A stretch of 33,476 nucleotides of DNA from JBBSHJ01 sp038253135 (GCA_038253135.1 JBBSHJ010000029.1:1-33476), one strand, 5' to 3'; shown: positions 22,819-30,530, numbered from the stretch's first letter. The notes: generated by a model from the sequence alone, not told the origin. Numbers and translations are program-made.

Positions 22819-23945
22819 GCGCCGTTGTCGTTCCCGCGGAGCAGGGAGATCAGCCGGTGGGCGATCAGATCCCATTGCCATTCGCGTTCGACCCAGTCGC
22901 GGCCGGCCTTGCCCATCGCCTTGGCGCTTTCAGGGTCGCCGAGCAGCCGCGCCACCCGGTCGGTGATCTGCTGCAGCGAGCGGCCGTCGACCACGTGCCC
23001 GGTGATCCCGTCGCGGACGGCGTCGGGCGCACCGCCGCTGGCACCGGCGACGACCGCGAGCCCGGTAGCCGAGGCCTCGAGGTAGACGATCCCGAGGCCC
23101 TCGATCTCGAGGCCGGCGTGGCGCGTCCGGCAGGGCATCGCGAAGACGTCCGCGGCCGCGTAGTACGACGGCAGCTTCTCGACCGGCACGCCGCCGGTGA
23201 AGATGACGTCTGAGGCCACCCCTGTGGTGGCGGCGAGCCGCTGCAGCCGTGGCATGTCACCACCACCGCCGACGATGAGCAGAGCCGCACCCGGCACCCG
23301 CCGCTGCACCTCGGGCAGCCCGCGAATCAGCATGTCCTGACCCTTGCGGCGGACCAGGCGGGACACGCACACGATCGTGGGCCGGTGCTCGAGGCCGAGC
23401 TCGGCGCGCACGGTCGATCCCTCCGCGCCCGGCACGAAGAAGGCGGGGTCGACGCCCGGGTGCAGTTGCTGCATCGCCGTCGATCCGGTCGCGAGCTCGA
23501 GGCGCTGGCGGGTGTAGGCGCCGAGGTAGGTGATGACGTCCACGTGCCGTGCGATCCGGCGCAGCAGCTGCCGGGTGGCCGGCAGCGTTGCCCAGGCCGC
23601 CTCCTGTCCGTGCGTGGTGGCGACGATGCGGCGTACGCCGGCCCGCCGCAGCACGGGCGCGAGCAGGCCGAGGGGAGCGGCCGACCCGAACCACACGGTG
23701 TCGGAGCGCTCGCGCCGGACGACGTCGGTCAGCCGCTCGGCGAGAGCGCGGGTCGGCCACAACAACCGCGCCTCGTCCCGCGCGACCGGGAACTCCTGGG
23801 TCGCGTCGAAATTCGCGGCGTCGGCCCAGTCCGGCGCGTAGACGGAGAAGGTGCCGGCAGGGAGCCGGCGGGCAAGCTCATGCACCATCGTCTGGATTCC
23901 GCCCTGACGGGGCGGGAAGTCATTGGTGACGACGAGCGTCCGCAC
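22809..23945 (-). CDS. pimB: GDP-mannose-dependent alpha-(1-6)-phosphatidylinositol monomannoside mannosyltransferase
   Basis: GT4/GT-B glycosyltransferase of 378 residues that adds the second mannose to phosphatidylinositol mannoside on the cytoplasmic side of the membrane. Near-identical landmarks to the Rv2188c family: VVTNDFPPRQGGIQ at the start, HPGVDPAFF, VCVSRLVRRKGQD, FTGGVPVEKLPSYYAAADVFAMPCRTR, EGLGIVYLEASATG with the EX7E pair, and GKAGRDWVEREWQWD. GTG 23945 was chosen because the conserved family start is VRTLVVTND and GGGAG lies upstream; an ATG at 23984 is also in frame. It indicates an inositol-lipid-containing envelope. Confidence 0.93.
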   Translation of the reverse strand: MRTLVVTNDFPPRQGGIQTMVHELARRLPAGTFSVYAPDWADAANFDATQEFPVARDEARLLWPTRALAERLTDVVRRERSDTVWFGSAAPLGLLAPVLRRAGVRRIVATTHGQEAAWATLPATRQLLRRIARHVDVITYLGAYTRQRLELATGSTAMQQLHPGVDPAFFVPGAEGSTVRAELGLEHRPTIVCVSRLVRRKGQDMLIRGLPEVQRRVPGAALLIVGGGGDMPRLQRLAATTGVASDVIFTGGVPVEKLPSYYAAADVFAMPCRTRHAGLEIEGLGIVYLEASATGLAVVAGASGGAPDAVRDGITGHVVDGRSLQQITDRVARLLGDPESAKAMGKAGRDWVEREWQWDLIAHRLISLLRGNDNGAQS

Positions 23946-24045
23946 AGGCTGGGCTCCCACGGCGTACCGAATCGGTCGAGGCACGGATCAGGGCAGATCG
24001 CTCCCGGCCGACCGGCCGCACGGCGTCAACGGCAACGGGCGACCC

Positions 24046-24059
24046 GGAGTCATGACTCC
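24046..24059. repeat. 14-bp perfect palindrome GGAGTCATGACTCC
   Basis: It lies in the 154-bp gap upstream of pimB and 41 nt past the NlpC gene stop. It could form a short hairpin ending the NlpC transcript or be a dimeric protein site for pimB. No U-run. The rest of 23946-24099 shows nothing definite. Confidence 0.35.
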
Positions 24060-24099
24060 AGGCCGCCCGATGACGGTACCGCGGACGAGCGGGTCAGGA

Positions 24100-25581
24100 T
24101 CAGCCGGGCCTCGTCACGCCGGTGATCGGCGCGTGGTCGAGGGCGCCGTACTTGACCGGCTCGCCCTCGGTGGAGGCGTGGATGATCTCGCCGTTGCCAG
24201 CGTAGATCGCGACGTGATGGATCGGGCTGTAGTAGAACACCAGATCGCCGGGCTGGACGTCGTTGACGGAGACCTGCGTGCCGTAGTTGATCTGATCGGC
24301 GCTGGAGTGCGGCAGCGAGACGCCGGCCGCGGCCCACGCGTACATGGTCAATCCCGAGCAGTCGAAGGCATCCGGACCGTCGGCGCCCCACACATAAGGC
24401 TTTCCGAGCTGCGCCTTGGCCGTCTCCAGAGCGATTGCCGCCTTGCTGGACCCGCCACCGGACGAGCCCGAGCCCGATCCAGAATTGTCGTTCGAGGTCG
24501 TGTCCGACTTGCTGGGCGCGGTCGACTCGGTCGTCTCGGTCGTCTGCGTCGGCGGTGTCGACTCGGTCGTCTGCGTCGGCGGTGTCGACTCGGTCGTCTG
24601 CGTCGGCGGTGTCGACTCGGTCGTCTGCGTCGTCTGCGTCGGCTGGGTCGGCGGTGTCGACTCGGTTGGCTGGGTCGGCGGTGTCGAGTCACTCGTCTGC
24701 GCGGGCGAGGTCGACGGTGTCGGATCCGTCGTCTGCGCCGGCGAGGTCGAGGGTGTCGGATCCGTCGTCTGCGTCGTCTGCGTCGACTGGGTCGACGGCG
24801 TGGGCGTTGCGCTCGCCGCGGCTTGGCGGGCCCTCTGCTCGGCCGCGATCCGGGCCGCCTCGGCCGCGATCCGGGCCGCCCTTTCGCGGGCGGCCCTCGC
24901 GCGGGCGATCCGCTCGGCCCTTTCCTTGACCGCCAGGGTGGCCCGTTCTTGCTTGAGAACGCCGATGTGGCTGATGATCCACGACTTCTTGCTCGCCAAC
25001 CCGGCGGTGATCGTCTTCTGGCCGGCCAGTGCCTGCCGGGCGGCGGTCGCTGCCGATTGTGCGGCCTGCTCGGCACCCTGGTAGTTGGCCAGGACGGCCT
25101 TCTCCTGCGTCGCGATGACTCCAAGCGTGGACAGGCGGTCGACGAACTCGCCCGGCGAACCGGTGCTGACGAGGGACGAGAAGGATGCGATGTCGCCACC
25201 GGTGTAATTGGCTACCGCGATCTGGCGGACCTGCCCCTTCAGAGCGGTGATCTTCGCCCTCGCCGTCGTCAGTTTGACGGTCGCCTGCCGCTGCTCCGTC
25301 TTGCGCCGGCCCAACCGCACGTTTGCGGCGTTCCACGACTCGGTGACGATCTCGAGGTTGGTCTGCAGCTCGGCGATCTGCGTGCGCGCTTGTGCCGCAG
25401 TTGTCGGTTTCGGCTGCTGCGCGGTCAGATCCGGCAGCCACGTGGCTTGGTGCGCGGCACCCTCGGGAGCCGCACTGGCCGCGACGGGCGCGAGAACCGC
25501 AATCGTCACAATGCCGGCCAACAAACCGTAACGGGGGGCCCTGAGATGCGGCCGAGAACGGCCGCGCTTGGCAATCGCCAC
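24100..25581 (-). CDS. secreted NlpC/P60 peptidoglycan hydrolase with coiled coil and Thr/Pro linker
   Basis: Cell-wall endopeptidase, 493 residues. Signal peptide residues 1-38 (RRs, then GLLAGIVTIAVLAPVAASAAP). Long coiled coil about 55-255 (repeated Ala/Arg/Glu, RERAARIAAEAARIAAEQ). Low-complexity Thr/Ser/Pro/Gln linker about 256-375 with exact repeats. NlpC/P60 domain about 385-490: KPYVWGADGPDAFDCSGLTMYAW with the catalytic Cys, then HHVAIYAGNGEIIHAS with His. This is the RipA/Rv2190c layout. GTG 25581 with AGGAG at 25596-25592. It is under a c-di-AMP riboswitch. The coiled coil likely regulates or localises the enzyme. Confidence 0.94.
   Translation of the reverse strand: MAIAKRGRSRPHLRAPRYGLLAGIVTIAVLAPVAASAAPEGAAHQATWLPDLTAQQPKPTTAAQARTQIAELQTNLEIVTESWNAANVRLGRRKTEQRQATVKLTTARAKITALKGQVRQIAVANYTGGDIASFSSLVSTGSPGEFVDRLSTLGVIATQEKAVLANYQGAEQAAQSAATAARQALAGQKTITAGLASKKSWIISHIGVLKQERATLAVKERAERIARARAARERAARIAAEAARIAAEQRARQAAASATPTPSTQSTQTTQTTDPTPSTSPAQTTDPTPSTSPAQTSDSTPPTQPTESTPPTQPTQTTQTTESTPPTQTTESTPPTQTTESTPPTQTTETTESTAPSKSDTTSNDNSGSGSGSSGGGSSKAAIALETAKAQLGKPYVWGADGPDAFDCSGLTMYAWAAAGVSLPHSSADQINYGTQVSVNDVQPGDLVFYYSPIHHVAIYAGNGEIIHASTEGEPVKYGALDHAPITGVTRPG
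24542..24622 (-). repeat. 27-bp tandem repeat, three perfect copies, in the NlpC linker
   Basis: Copies at 24542-24568, 24569-24595 and 24596-24622 encode TTESTPPTQ three times. Degenerate versions continue to about 24690. The repeats are in frame, so copy number would change linker length only. Confidence 0.95.
24695..24766 (-). repeat. 36-bp direct repeat, two near-identical copies, in the NlpC linker
   Basis: Copies at 24695-24730 and 24731-24766 differ at two positions and encode a 12-residue unit of the TTDPTPSTSPAQ type. A second repeat family next to the 27-bp one, also in frame. Confidence 0.9.
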
Positions 25582-25606
25582 TACGGCGGGACTCCTCTTC
25601 CTCGTA

Positions 25607-25738
25607 ACCCGCCTACCGAGTTAGCTGTCGGGTTCGGGCGGGGAAGAAATCGCCCTACGGTCGCCGGCGCACGCCCGGCAAATCCGATTCACCCCAGAGA
25701 CCTGGGTCCCCGGCTCGAGAAATTCTCGACTCGGCGGT
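25607..25738 (-). ncRNA. c-di-AMP riboswitch (ydaO-yuaA class)
   Basis: The minus-strand leader of the NlpC gene carries the class landmarks in order: GGGGACCCAGG, GGGGTGAATCGG, a variable hairpin, TAGGGCGATTTCTTCC, CCCGAACCCGACAGCTAAC and CGGTAGGCGG. The ends pair as P1 (25729-25737 with about 25609-25625). In Streptomyces this class sits before rpf and NlpC genes and lowers expression when c-di-AMP is high. Immediately after it, CCCGCC/GGCGGG arms (25608-25613 and 25585-25590) can pair and enclose the ribosome-binding site, sharing the 3' strand of P1. The region 25739-25976 holds the promoter and otherwise nothing I can assign. Confidence 0.9.
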
Positions 25739-25976
25739 GGCTGACCGGTGCGGCCGTGAATCGGCGACAGACTTCCGGGAGCCGGCGATCACACTAGCGT
25801 GACCGGTGCGCGATGCATCAACCCCTCCCGAATTCCTTGTGGAGAGTCCGGATCCGGGTCGAAACGGTGCGCCGTCCATCGCAGTTTCCGGTACGGCGTA
25901 TGGCCCTGTCCAACCGGTCAGGGGCGATCAAAAGCCCGCCCCCGCCGGCCATTCGACGATTCGCGGCCCCGGGCAG

Positions 25977-26261
25977 TCACGGTGAATCGACCGGCCGCAC
26001 CAGCCGCAACGGTGGCACGAGACCGTCACCCGCAAGCACCGCGAGCGCCGCCCGCTCGTCGTCGGTGAGCCCGACGACCGCGGCGTGACCGGCGTCGGCA
26101 GCGGACCCCGATCGGCCCGCGTCGCCGGGGCCTGCCGTCTCCCCACTGCGCTCTGTGCCCGCCACGCGCTCTGGCATCGGCGGGCTCGAGAGCAGGACCG
26201 CGACCACGCAGTCCGAGCACGCGATGTCCCGCATCGCGCAGGTCTCACATTCGATCAGCAT
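25977..26261 (-). CDS. small protein with two CxxC motifs, unknown function
   Basis: 94 residues. It begins MLIECETCAMRDIACSDC, giving CETC and CSDC separated by 7 residues, a probable zinc- or Fe-S-binding knuckle or redox pair. The middle (about 28-60) is Gly/Pro-rich and probably flexible. The C-terminus LTDDERAALAVLAGDGLVPPLRLV resembles short conserved actinobacterial proteins that I recall next to NlpC genes. ATG 26261 with AAGGAG 8 nt upstream is a strong start. It is upstream of and co-oriented with the NlpC gene but has its own repeat-rich upstream region. The frame to 26345 is open but lacks any signal. Confidence 0.75.
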   Translation of the reverse strand: MLIECETCAMRDIACSDCVVAVLLSSPPMPERVAGTERSGETAGPGDAGRSGSAADAGHAAVVGLTDDERAALAVLAGDGLVPPLRLVRPVDSP

Positions 26262-26291
26262 CGACGATCTCCTTAGCTGCCTAACGGATCT

Positions 26292-26355
26292 GCACTGCCG
26301 GCCTATCGAGCACTGCGTGTACCGAGCACTGCCGGTACCAAGCACTGCCGGTGCC
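26292..26355 (-). repeat. degenerate 16-bp direct repeats upstream of the CxxC gene
   Basis: GAGCACTGCGTGTACC (26308-26323), GAGCACTGCCGGTACC (26324-26339) and AAGCACTGCCGGTGCC (26340-26355) are head-to-tail copies. A fourth, weaker GCACTGCCGG is at 26292. On the minus strand they lie 31-94 nt before the start codon, a place where an activator or repressor could bind several times. The remaining 26356-26529 holds no gene that I can support. Confidence 0.6.
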
Positions 26356-26529
26356 CTTCTCGAGGTCGATCTCTCACCGTCTGGTCAAAGTAGACACACC
26401 CACCGACACTGACGACGAAAGCTGACGCTGTGCCGGCCGGGAGCGGATCGCCGGCGAATCGGCCGGGCGATCCAGACCCTGCAGCGGCGACGGTAGGACC
26501 GCCCACCGACATCGGCCCGCCTGCGTGGC

Positions 26530-27804
26530 TCAGCCGCGGCCGAGACGGTCGAGCAGGACCTGCGACGGCACCGCGTAGAACCCGGCACGGCGGGCGGAAT
26601 CGGCGACCTCGCGATCGGACGACACGACGGCGACCGCACGCCCGGACGGCTCGGCGCCGACCAGCCGGCGGATGACCTCATCGGCGATCTGCCCCGGGTC
26701 GCTGAAGATCAGCCGCACGCCGCGCGGCGCCGGCGCGGCCACGGCCGGGGCGACCGATCCGTCGAAGACACAGGTGGTCTCCGCTCCGTTCTGGACCGCG
26801 AGGGTGCCGAGGCCGCGCAGCAACCGCTCGCGTTGCGCGGCGAGCGAGAGCGCGGCGTACCCCGTCTTCGTGACGTTGTAGCCATCGACGATGAGATGAG
26901 CCCGGGGCAACGCCAGCACACGGTCGAGCGAGCCCGGATCGGCCAGGTGCGTGCCCCGGCGCCCGTCCCCGGGTCGCCCCGCCGCCACGAGGTCGGCGGG
27001 CGTCTGGGTACCGGCCGGCAGCGCCAGCTCGTCCCGCAAACCTGCCGCCGCGCCTGCGAGCGTGTCGAGCAGCAGCCGCAGCCGCGTCGCGTCGCTCTCG
27101 TACGACGCCCGCTTGCTCCTTCGCGCCGTGCTGGCCTGCTGCCTCTGCTCCCCCAGCTGCGCCCGGAGCCGCCGCTCGAGCGCGGCCGCCTCGGCGCGCA
27201 CGGCGGCGACCTCCTGGAGCGCCGCCGAGGCACGGTCGCGCTCGTGGACCAACTCGCCTTTCGCCGTGGCCAGCTCGCGTTGGACCCGCCGGGCCGCGCC
27301 GGCGAGCTGCCGGACCTGCTTGCGCAGGTCGTCGGCGGCGGCGCGCGCCTCCTCCAGCTCGGCGGCCGCGATCGCGGCGTGCTCGCGCCCGCGCGCGCGG
27401 GCAACCTCCAGATCGCGCTCCAGGCGGGCGACCGTGCCGGTGTCGTCCGGGACCGGCTCGTCGATGTCGTCGCTCGCCGCCGCGATCTCCGCCTCCCAGC
27501 CGTTCTCACGCCGCAGGTAGGCGATCGCCGCGCGGTCGGCCGCGGTGGATTCGGGCTGACCCTCGGCGATTCCGGCCGCGACGTTGGCCCGGAAGTCCGG
27601 GTCGTCGTCCAGCGCGGTGAGCATCGCGGCCGCGCCGAACCGTTGCCGCTTGGCCGGGGTGAACCGGGCGATCCGCCGCAACGGCATGGGCACGTCCTTG
27701 AGGTCCAGAACGCCCAGCACCGCCGAGGTCAGAGCCACGATCCGCGCGAGGACCGGGTCGGGTAGCCGACCCGACACATCGCGCGCAGGCGTTCGCTCCG
27801 TCAC
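26530..27804 (-). CDS. NYN-domain RNA-binding/nuclease-like protein
   Basis: 424 residues. An N-terminal helical region (about 10-110) has ARFTPAKRQRFGAAAMLTAL. A long coiled coil (about 140-250) is rich in Arg, Glu and Ala. The C-terminal NYN/YacP-like PIN-fold domain (about 280-420) starts HLIVDGYNVTKTGY and continues TCVFDGSVAP, IFSDPGQIADEVIRRLV and VVSSDREVADSARRAG, giving the four acidic positions of a PIN-type nuclease. GTG 27804 was chosen; TACGCT at 27816-27811 lies 6 nt upstream and no SD is seen, fitting a leaderless message. The frame is open to 27912. It is divergent from the exonuclease gene. Confidence 0.88.
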   Translation of the reverse strand: MTERTPARDVSGRLPDPVLARIVALTSAVLGVLDLKDVPMPLRRIARFTPAKRQRFGAAAMLTALDDDPDFRANVAAGIAEGQPESTAADRAAIAYLRRENGWEAEIAAASDDIDEPVPDDTGTVARLERDLEVARARGREHAAIAAAELEEARAAADDLRKQVRQLAGAARRVQRELATAKGELVHERDRASAALQEVAAVRAEAAALERRLRAQLGEQRQQASTARRSKRASYESDATRLRLLLDTLAGAAAGLRDELALPAGTQTPADLVAAGRPGDGRRGTHLADPGSLDRVLALPRAHLIVDGYNVTKTGYAALSLAAQRERLLRGLGTLAVQNGAETTCVFDGSVAPAVAAPAPRGVRLIFSDPGQIADEVIRRLVGAEPSGRAVAVVSSDREVADSARRAGFYAVPSQVLLDRLGRG

Positions 27805-27810
27805 GGCCTC

Positions 27811-27816
27811 AGCGTA
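27811..27816 (-). promoter_or_regulatory. -10 hexamer of a likely leaderless NYN-protein mRNA
   Basis: TACGCT lies 6 nt before the GTG start with no SD. The divergent gene has TAACGT at the equivalent place, so this 137-bp gap may hold two back-to-back leaderless promoters. Confidence 0.35.
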
Positions 27817-27928
27817 GTGAGTCCGGGTAACCGATTCCCCGCGAGCAGCCGGCCGAAAACATCCCACCGGAGGCCGACGCGGCACCCGCCGTGCGGCGCG
27901 GCAAAAGGCCATTGTCGGTCCCTCGGCT

Positions 27929-27934
27929 TAACGT
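27929..27934 (+). promoter_or_regulatory. -10 hexamer of a likely leaderless exonuclease mRNA
   Basis: TAACGT at 27929-27934 is followed by 7 nt and the ATG at 27942. No SD is present in the short leader. Confidence 0.4.
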
Positions 27935-27941
27935 GCGGACC

Positions 27942-29750
27942 ATGGCGGTCACGGCGTACCCGGGCAGATTCGCGGGGACGCGTGGCCCGGCGTCAGGCTT
28001 TGTCCAGCTCTCCTTCGACGAGCTGGGCGAGCCGTTGCGGGAAACCATCTTCGTCGTCGTCGATCTGGAGACGACCGGCGGGTCGGCCGCCCAATGCGAG
28101 ATCACCGAGATCGGAGCGGTCAAGATCCGCGGCGGTGAGGTGCTCGGCGAGTTCGCGACGCTCGTCGATCCAGGTTGCGCGATCCCGCCGTATATCTCGA
28201 TTCTCACCGGTATCACCGATGCGATGGTGGTCGCTGCGCCGCATATCGACGCGGTGCTCCCGGGATTCTTGGAGTTTGCGCACGGGTCGGTGCTGGTGGC
28301 ACACAACGCGCCGTTCGATCTCGGCTTTCTCAAGGCCGCGTGCCGCAGGACCGAGACCCGCTGGCCGGATTTTCGGTCGGTAGACACCGCCGTGCTCGCC
28401 CGTCGGGTGCTCAGCCGCGACGAGGTCGCCAACTGCAAGCTCGGCACCCTCGCGGCCGCACTCGGTGCCACGACAACTCCCAATCACCGCGCGCTCGACG
28501 ACGCGCGGGCGACGGTCGATGTGCTGCACGCGTTGATCGAGCGGCTCGGCGGGCTGGGCGTGCATTCGCTCGACGAGCTGGTCACCTTCACCCGGCTCGT
28601 GAGCCCCGCCCAGCGGCGCAAGCGATATCTGGCCGAGCCGCTGCCGCATTCGCCCGGCGTCTACATCTTTCGCGACCAGAAGGGCCGCCCGCTCTACGTC
28701 GGCAAGAGCCGCGACATCCGGCGCCGGGTGCGCAGTTACTTCGTCTCCAGCGAGCCACGCTCGCGGATGGCCGAGATGGTGGCCCTGGCCGGGCGGATCG
28801 ACCCGGTGGTGTGCGCGCACTCGCTCGAGTCCGATGTGCGTGAGCTCCGCCTGATCGCCGCGCACAAGCCGCGCTACAACCGGCGGTCGCGATTCCCCGA
28901 GCGGGCCAGCTGGGTCAAGCTCACCGTCGAGCCGTTCCCCCGGCTCTCGCTGGTGCGCAAGGTCCGCGACGACGGCGCCCGCTATCTCGGGCCGTTCGGG
29001 TCACGGCGGTCCGCCGAGCAAGCGATCGAGGCGGTCCTCGGCGCCATCCCGTTGCGCCAGTGCGGCGGGCGCCTTCCGCTCATCCCGACCGGGCGCTCGT
29101 GTGCCCTCGGCGAGATGGGGCGCTGCGGCGCGCCGTGCATCGGTGGCGAGTCGCCGCGGGAGTACGCCGTGCACGCCGATGCGTTCCGAGCGGCTCTGGC
29201 CGGCGACGCACGCCCGCTCGCGCAGCCCGTGCTCGACCGCATCGAGGCCCTTTCCGCGGCGGGGCGCTATGAGGACGCGGCGGTGGTTCGCGACCGGCTG
29301 GCCGCACTGATCCGCGCCATGGTGCGCTTCCAGAGGCTGTCCGGCCTGACCCGGATCGAACGGTTGGTGGCGGCCCAGCCCGACGGCGACGGCGGCTGGA
29401 ACCTCGCCGTCATCAGCCGCGGCCGACTCGTCGCCGCCGGCAGCGCCCCGCGCGGTGTGGCTCCGCGCCCGTGTATCGACGCGCTGGTCGCGACCTGCGA
29501 GACGGTGCTGCCGGAGCCCGGTCCGCTGCCCGCGGCGACGTCGGAGGAGACGGAGAGCATCCTGCGCTGGCTCGACCAACCGGGCACCCGGCTGGTCGAC
29601 ACCACCGACGCGTGGGCGAGCCCGGCCAACGGTGCCGGCAAGCTGACCCGGTGGCTCGCTCTCGTCGATGCAGGGCGCGACGCGGCCAACCCGTTCGCCG
29701 ATCGCCGCCGGCTCCGGCTGGAAAGCCGGCCCGCACGGGTGAGTGCGTGA
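27942..29750 (+). CDS. DEDDh 3'-5' exonuclease fused to UvrC/Cho-like GIY-YIG domain
   Basis: 602 residues, DNA repair-related. N-terminal DnaQ-like exonuclease: VVVDLETTG (motif I), HNAPFDLGFL (motif II) and NHRALDDARAT (motif III with His). The GIY-YIG nuclease domain begins PHSPGVYIFRDQKGRPLYVGKSRDIRRRVRSYF with conserved Tyr, Arg and Gly, followed by ESDVRELRLIAAHKPRYNRR (UvrC-type Glu). The Cys cluster CALGEMGRCGAPC and a UVR-like helix pair follow (EDAAVVRDRLAAL). The UvrC C-terminal endonuclease is missing. This matches Rv2191 in type and position. ATG 27942 was chosen because of the leaderless-type -10. It may process damaged DNA ends, but no reaction is proven by sequence. Confidence 0.92.
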   Translation: MAVTAYPGRFAGTRGPASGFVQLSFDELGEPLRETIFVVVDLETTGGSAAQCEITEIGAVKIRGGEVLGEFATLVDPGCAIPPYISILTGITDAMVVAAPHIDAVLPGFLEFAHGSVLVAHNAPFDLGFLKAACRRTETRWPDFRSVDTAVLARRVLSRDEVANCKLGTLAAALGATTTPNHRALDDARATVDVLHALIERLGGLGVHSLDELVTFTRLVSPAQRRKRYLAEPLPHSPGVYIFRDQKGRPLYVGKSRDIRRRVRSYFVSSEPRSRMAEMVALAGRIDPVVCAHSLESDVRELRLIAAHKPRYNRRSRFPERASWVKLTVEPFPRLSLVRKVRDDGARYLGPFGSRRSAEQAIEAVLGAIPLRQCGGRLPLIPTGRSCALGEMGRCGAPCIGGESPREYAVHADAFRAALAGDARPLAQPVLDRIEALSAAGRYEDAAVVRDRLAALIRAMVRFQRLSGLTRIERLVAAQPDGDGGWNLAVISRGRLVAAGSAPRGVAPRPCIDALVATCETVLPEPGPLPAATSEETESILRWLDQPGTRLVDTTDAWASPANGAGKLTRWLALVDAGRDAANPFADRRRLRLESRPARVSA

Positions 29751-29756
29751 GCCGGC

Positions 29757-29999
29757 TCAGGCGGGCACGGGTGCGGTCCAGCCGTCCAGATCCGGGCCCT
29801 TCGGCACGATCCGAGCCGGATTGGTGGTCTCGTGCGTGCCGTGGTATTGCCGTTTGATGTGGCGGTCGACATCGACGGAGTCGCCGAAGCCCGGCGGCTG
29901 GACCAGCCGCCGCGCCGATGACCACAGCACCGGCATCTCGGTCAGCCCGGTCTCCGCGCCGAACTGACCGGCGGCTACGCCCGTGCTGTTGGCATCCAT
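29757..29999 (-). pseudogene. C-terminal remnant of a glutathionyl-hydroquinone reductase-type transferase
   Basis: The open frame of 80 codons (ATG 29999) ends with GFGDSVDVDRHIKRQYHGTH and TNPARIVPKGPDLDGWTAP. From memory this is the conserved C-terminal tail of YqjG/ECM4-like glutathione S-transferases (HIKRHYY...INPTRIVPxGPDL). A complete enzyme has over 300 residues, so the thioredoxin-fold active-site domain (Cys-Pro-Trp motif) is missing. The first 25 residues do not match the part of the protein that should precede this tail, which points to an internal deletion or random upstream sequence. It is convergent with the exonuclease gene. Probably non-functional. Confidence 0.6.
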
Positions 30000-30071
30000 T
30001 CGGCTAGCATCGCGCAACGAGACGGCCGGCATGAAGGGTCGTCGCCCGGCAACCAGCAATGGAGAGCGGCT

Positions 30072-30350
30072 GTGATCACCAGCATCGTCATGATCAGCGC
30101 GGCGACCGATTCCATTCCCGAGGTCGCCACCGCGCTCGCCGACATCCCCGGCGTCAGCGAGGTCTATTCGGTTGCCGGCAACGTGGACCTGATCGCCATC
30201 ATCCGGGTCAGGGAGTACGACGAGATCGCCGACGTCATCGCCGGCAAGGTCAACAAGGTGCCCGGAGTGATCGACACCGAGACGCACATCGCCTTCCGGG
30301 CCTACAGCCGGCACGACCTCGAGGAAGCCTTCGCCATCGGTGCCGAGTAA
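30072..30350 (+). CDS. Lrp/AsnC-type ligand-binding (RAM) protein without DNA-binding domain
   Basis: 92 residues making only the effector-binding and oligomerisation domain: VMISAATDSIPEVATALADIPGVSEVYSVAGNVDLIAIIRV..., then VPGVIDTETHIAFRAYS. It has no helix-turn-helix. Stand-alone RAM proteins can bind amino acids and may form mixed oligomers with full-length Lrp proteins or act as sensors. GTG 30072 with GGAG upstream. A similar gene lies near trpD/ctaE in Streptomyces, as I recall. It is the only gene on the plus strand here; the 180 bp after it (30351-30530) hold no gene or clear terminator. Confidence 0.88.
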   Translation: MITSIVMISAATDSIPEVATALADIPGVSEVYSVAGNVDLIAIIRVREYDEIADVIAGKVNKVPGVIDTETHIAFRAYSRHDLEEAFAIGAE

Positions 30351-30530
30351 CGGGCTCGCCGTCGGGGTGGCCGATTGTCGACCCGTCAGTAGGGCCCGAG
30401 GCGTGCCACCCCCCTGCTGAGCCGCTCGCCACCGACGCCCATTTGGCACGAGGTCCCTACCATCGCCGCACGACCGGGTGCCCGATCACATTGCTTCCAT
30501 TCCGTATGCGGGGTGAGCGATAAACATTTG

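Noticed and set aside
24542..24766. Regularly spaced repeats resembling a CRISPR array
   Set aside because: Units are head-to-tail without spacers, in frame within a coding linker, and no cas genes are near.
23923..25797. A 624-codon plus-strand frame with striking Arg/Gly/Leu repeats
   Set aside because: The repeats mirror the Thr/Pro linker repeats of the NlpC gene on the other strand; no start signal or family.
26303..26512. 69-codon minus-strand ORF upstream of the CxxC gene
   Set aside because: It runs across the direct repeats and has no ribosome-binding site or recognisable sequence.
30351..30530. Terminator between the RAM gene and DUF1697 gene
   Set aside because: Only weak partial complementarities without a U-run; not enough to call.
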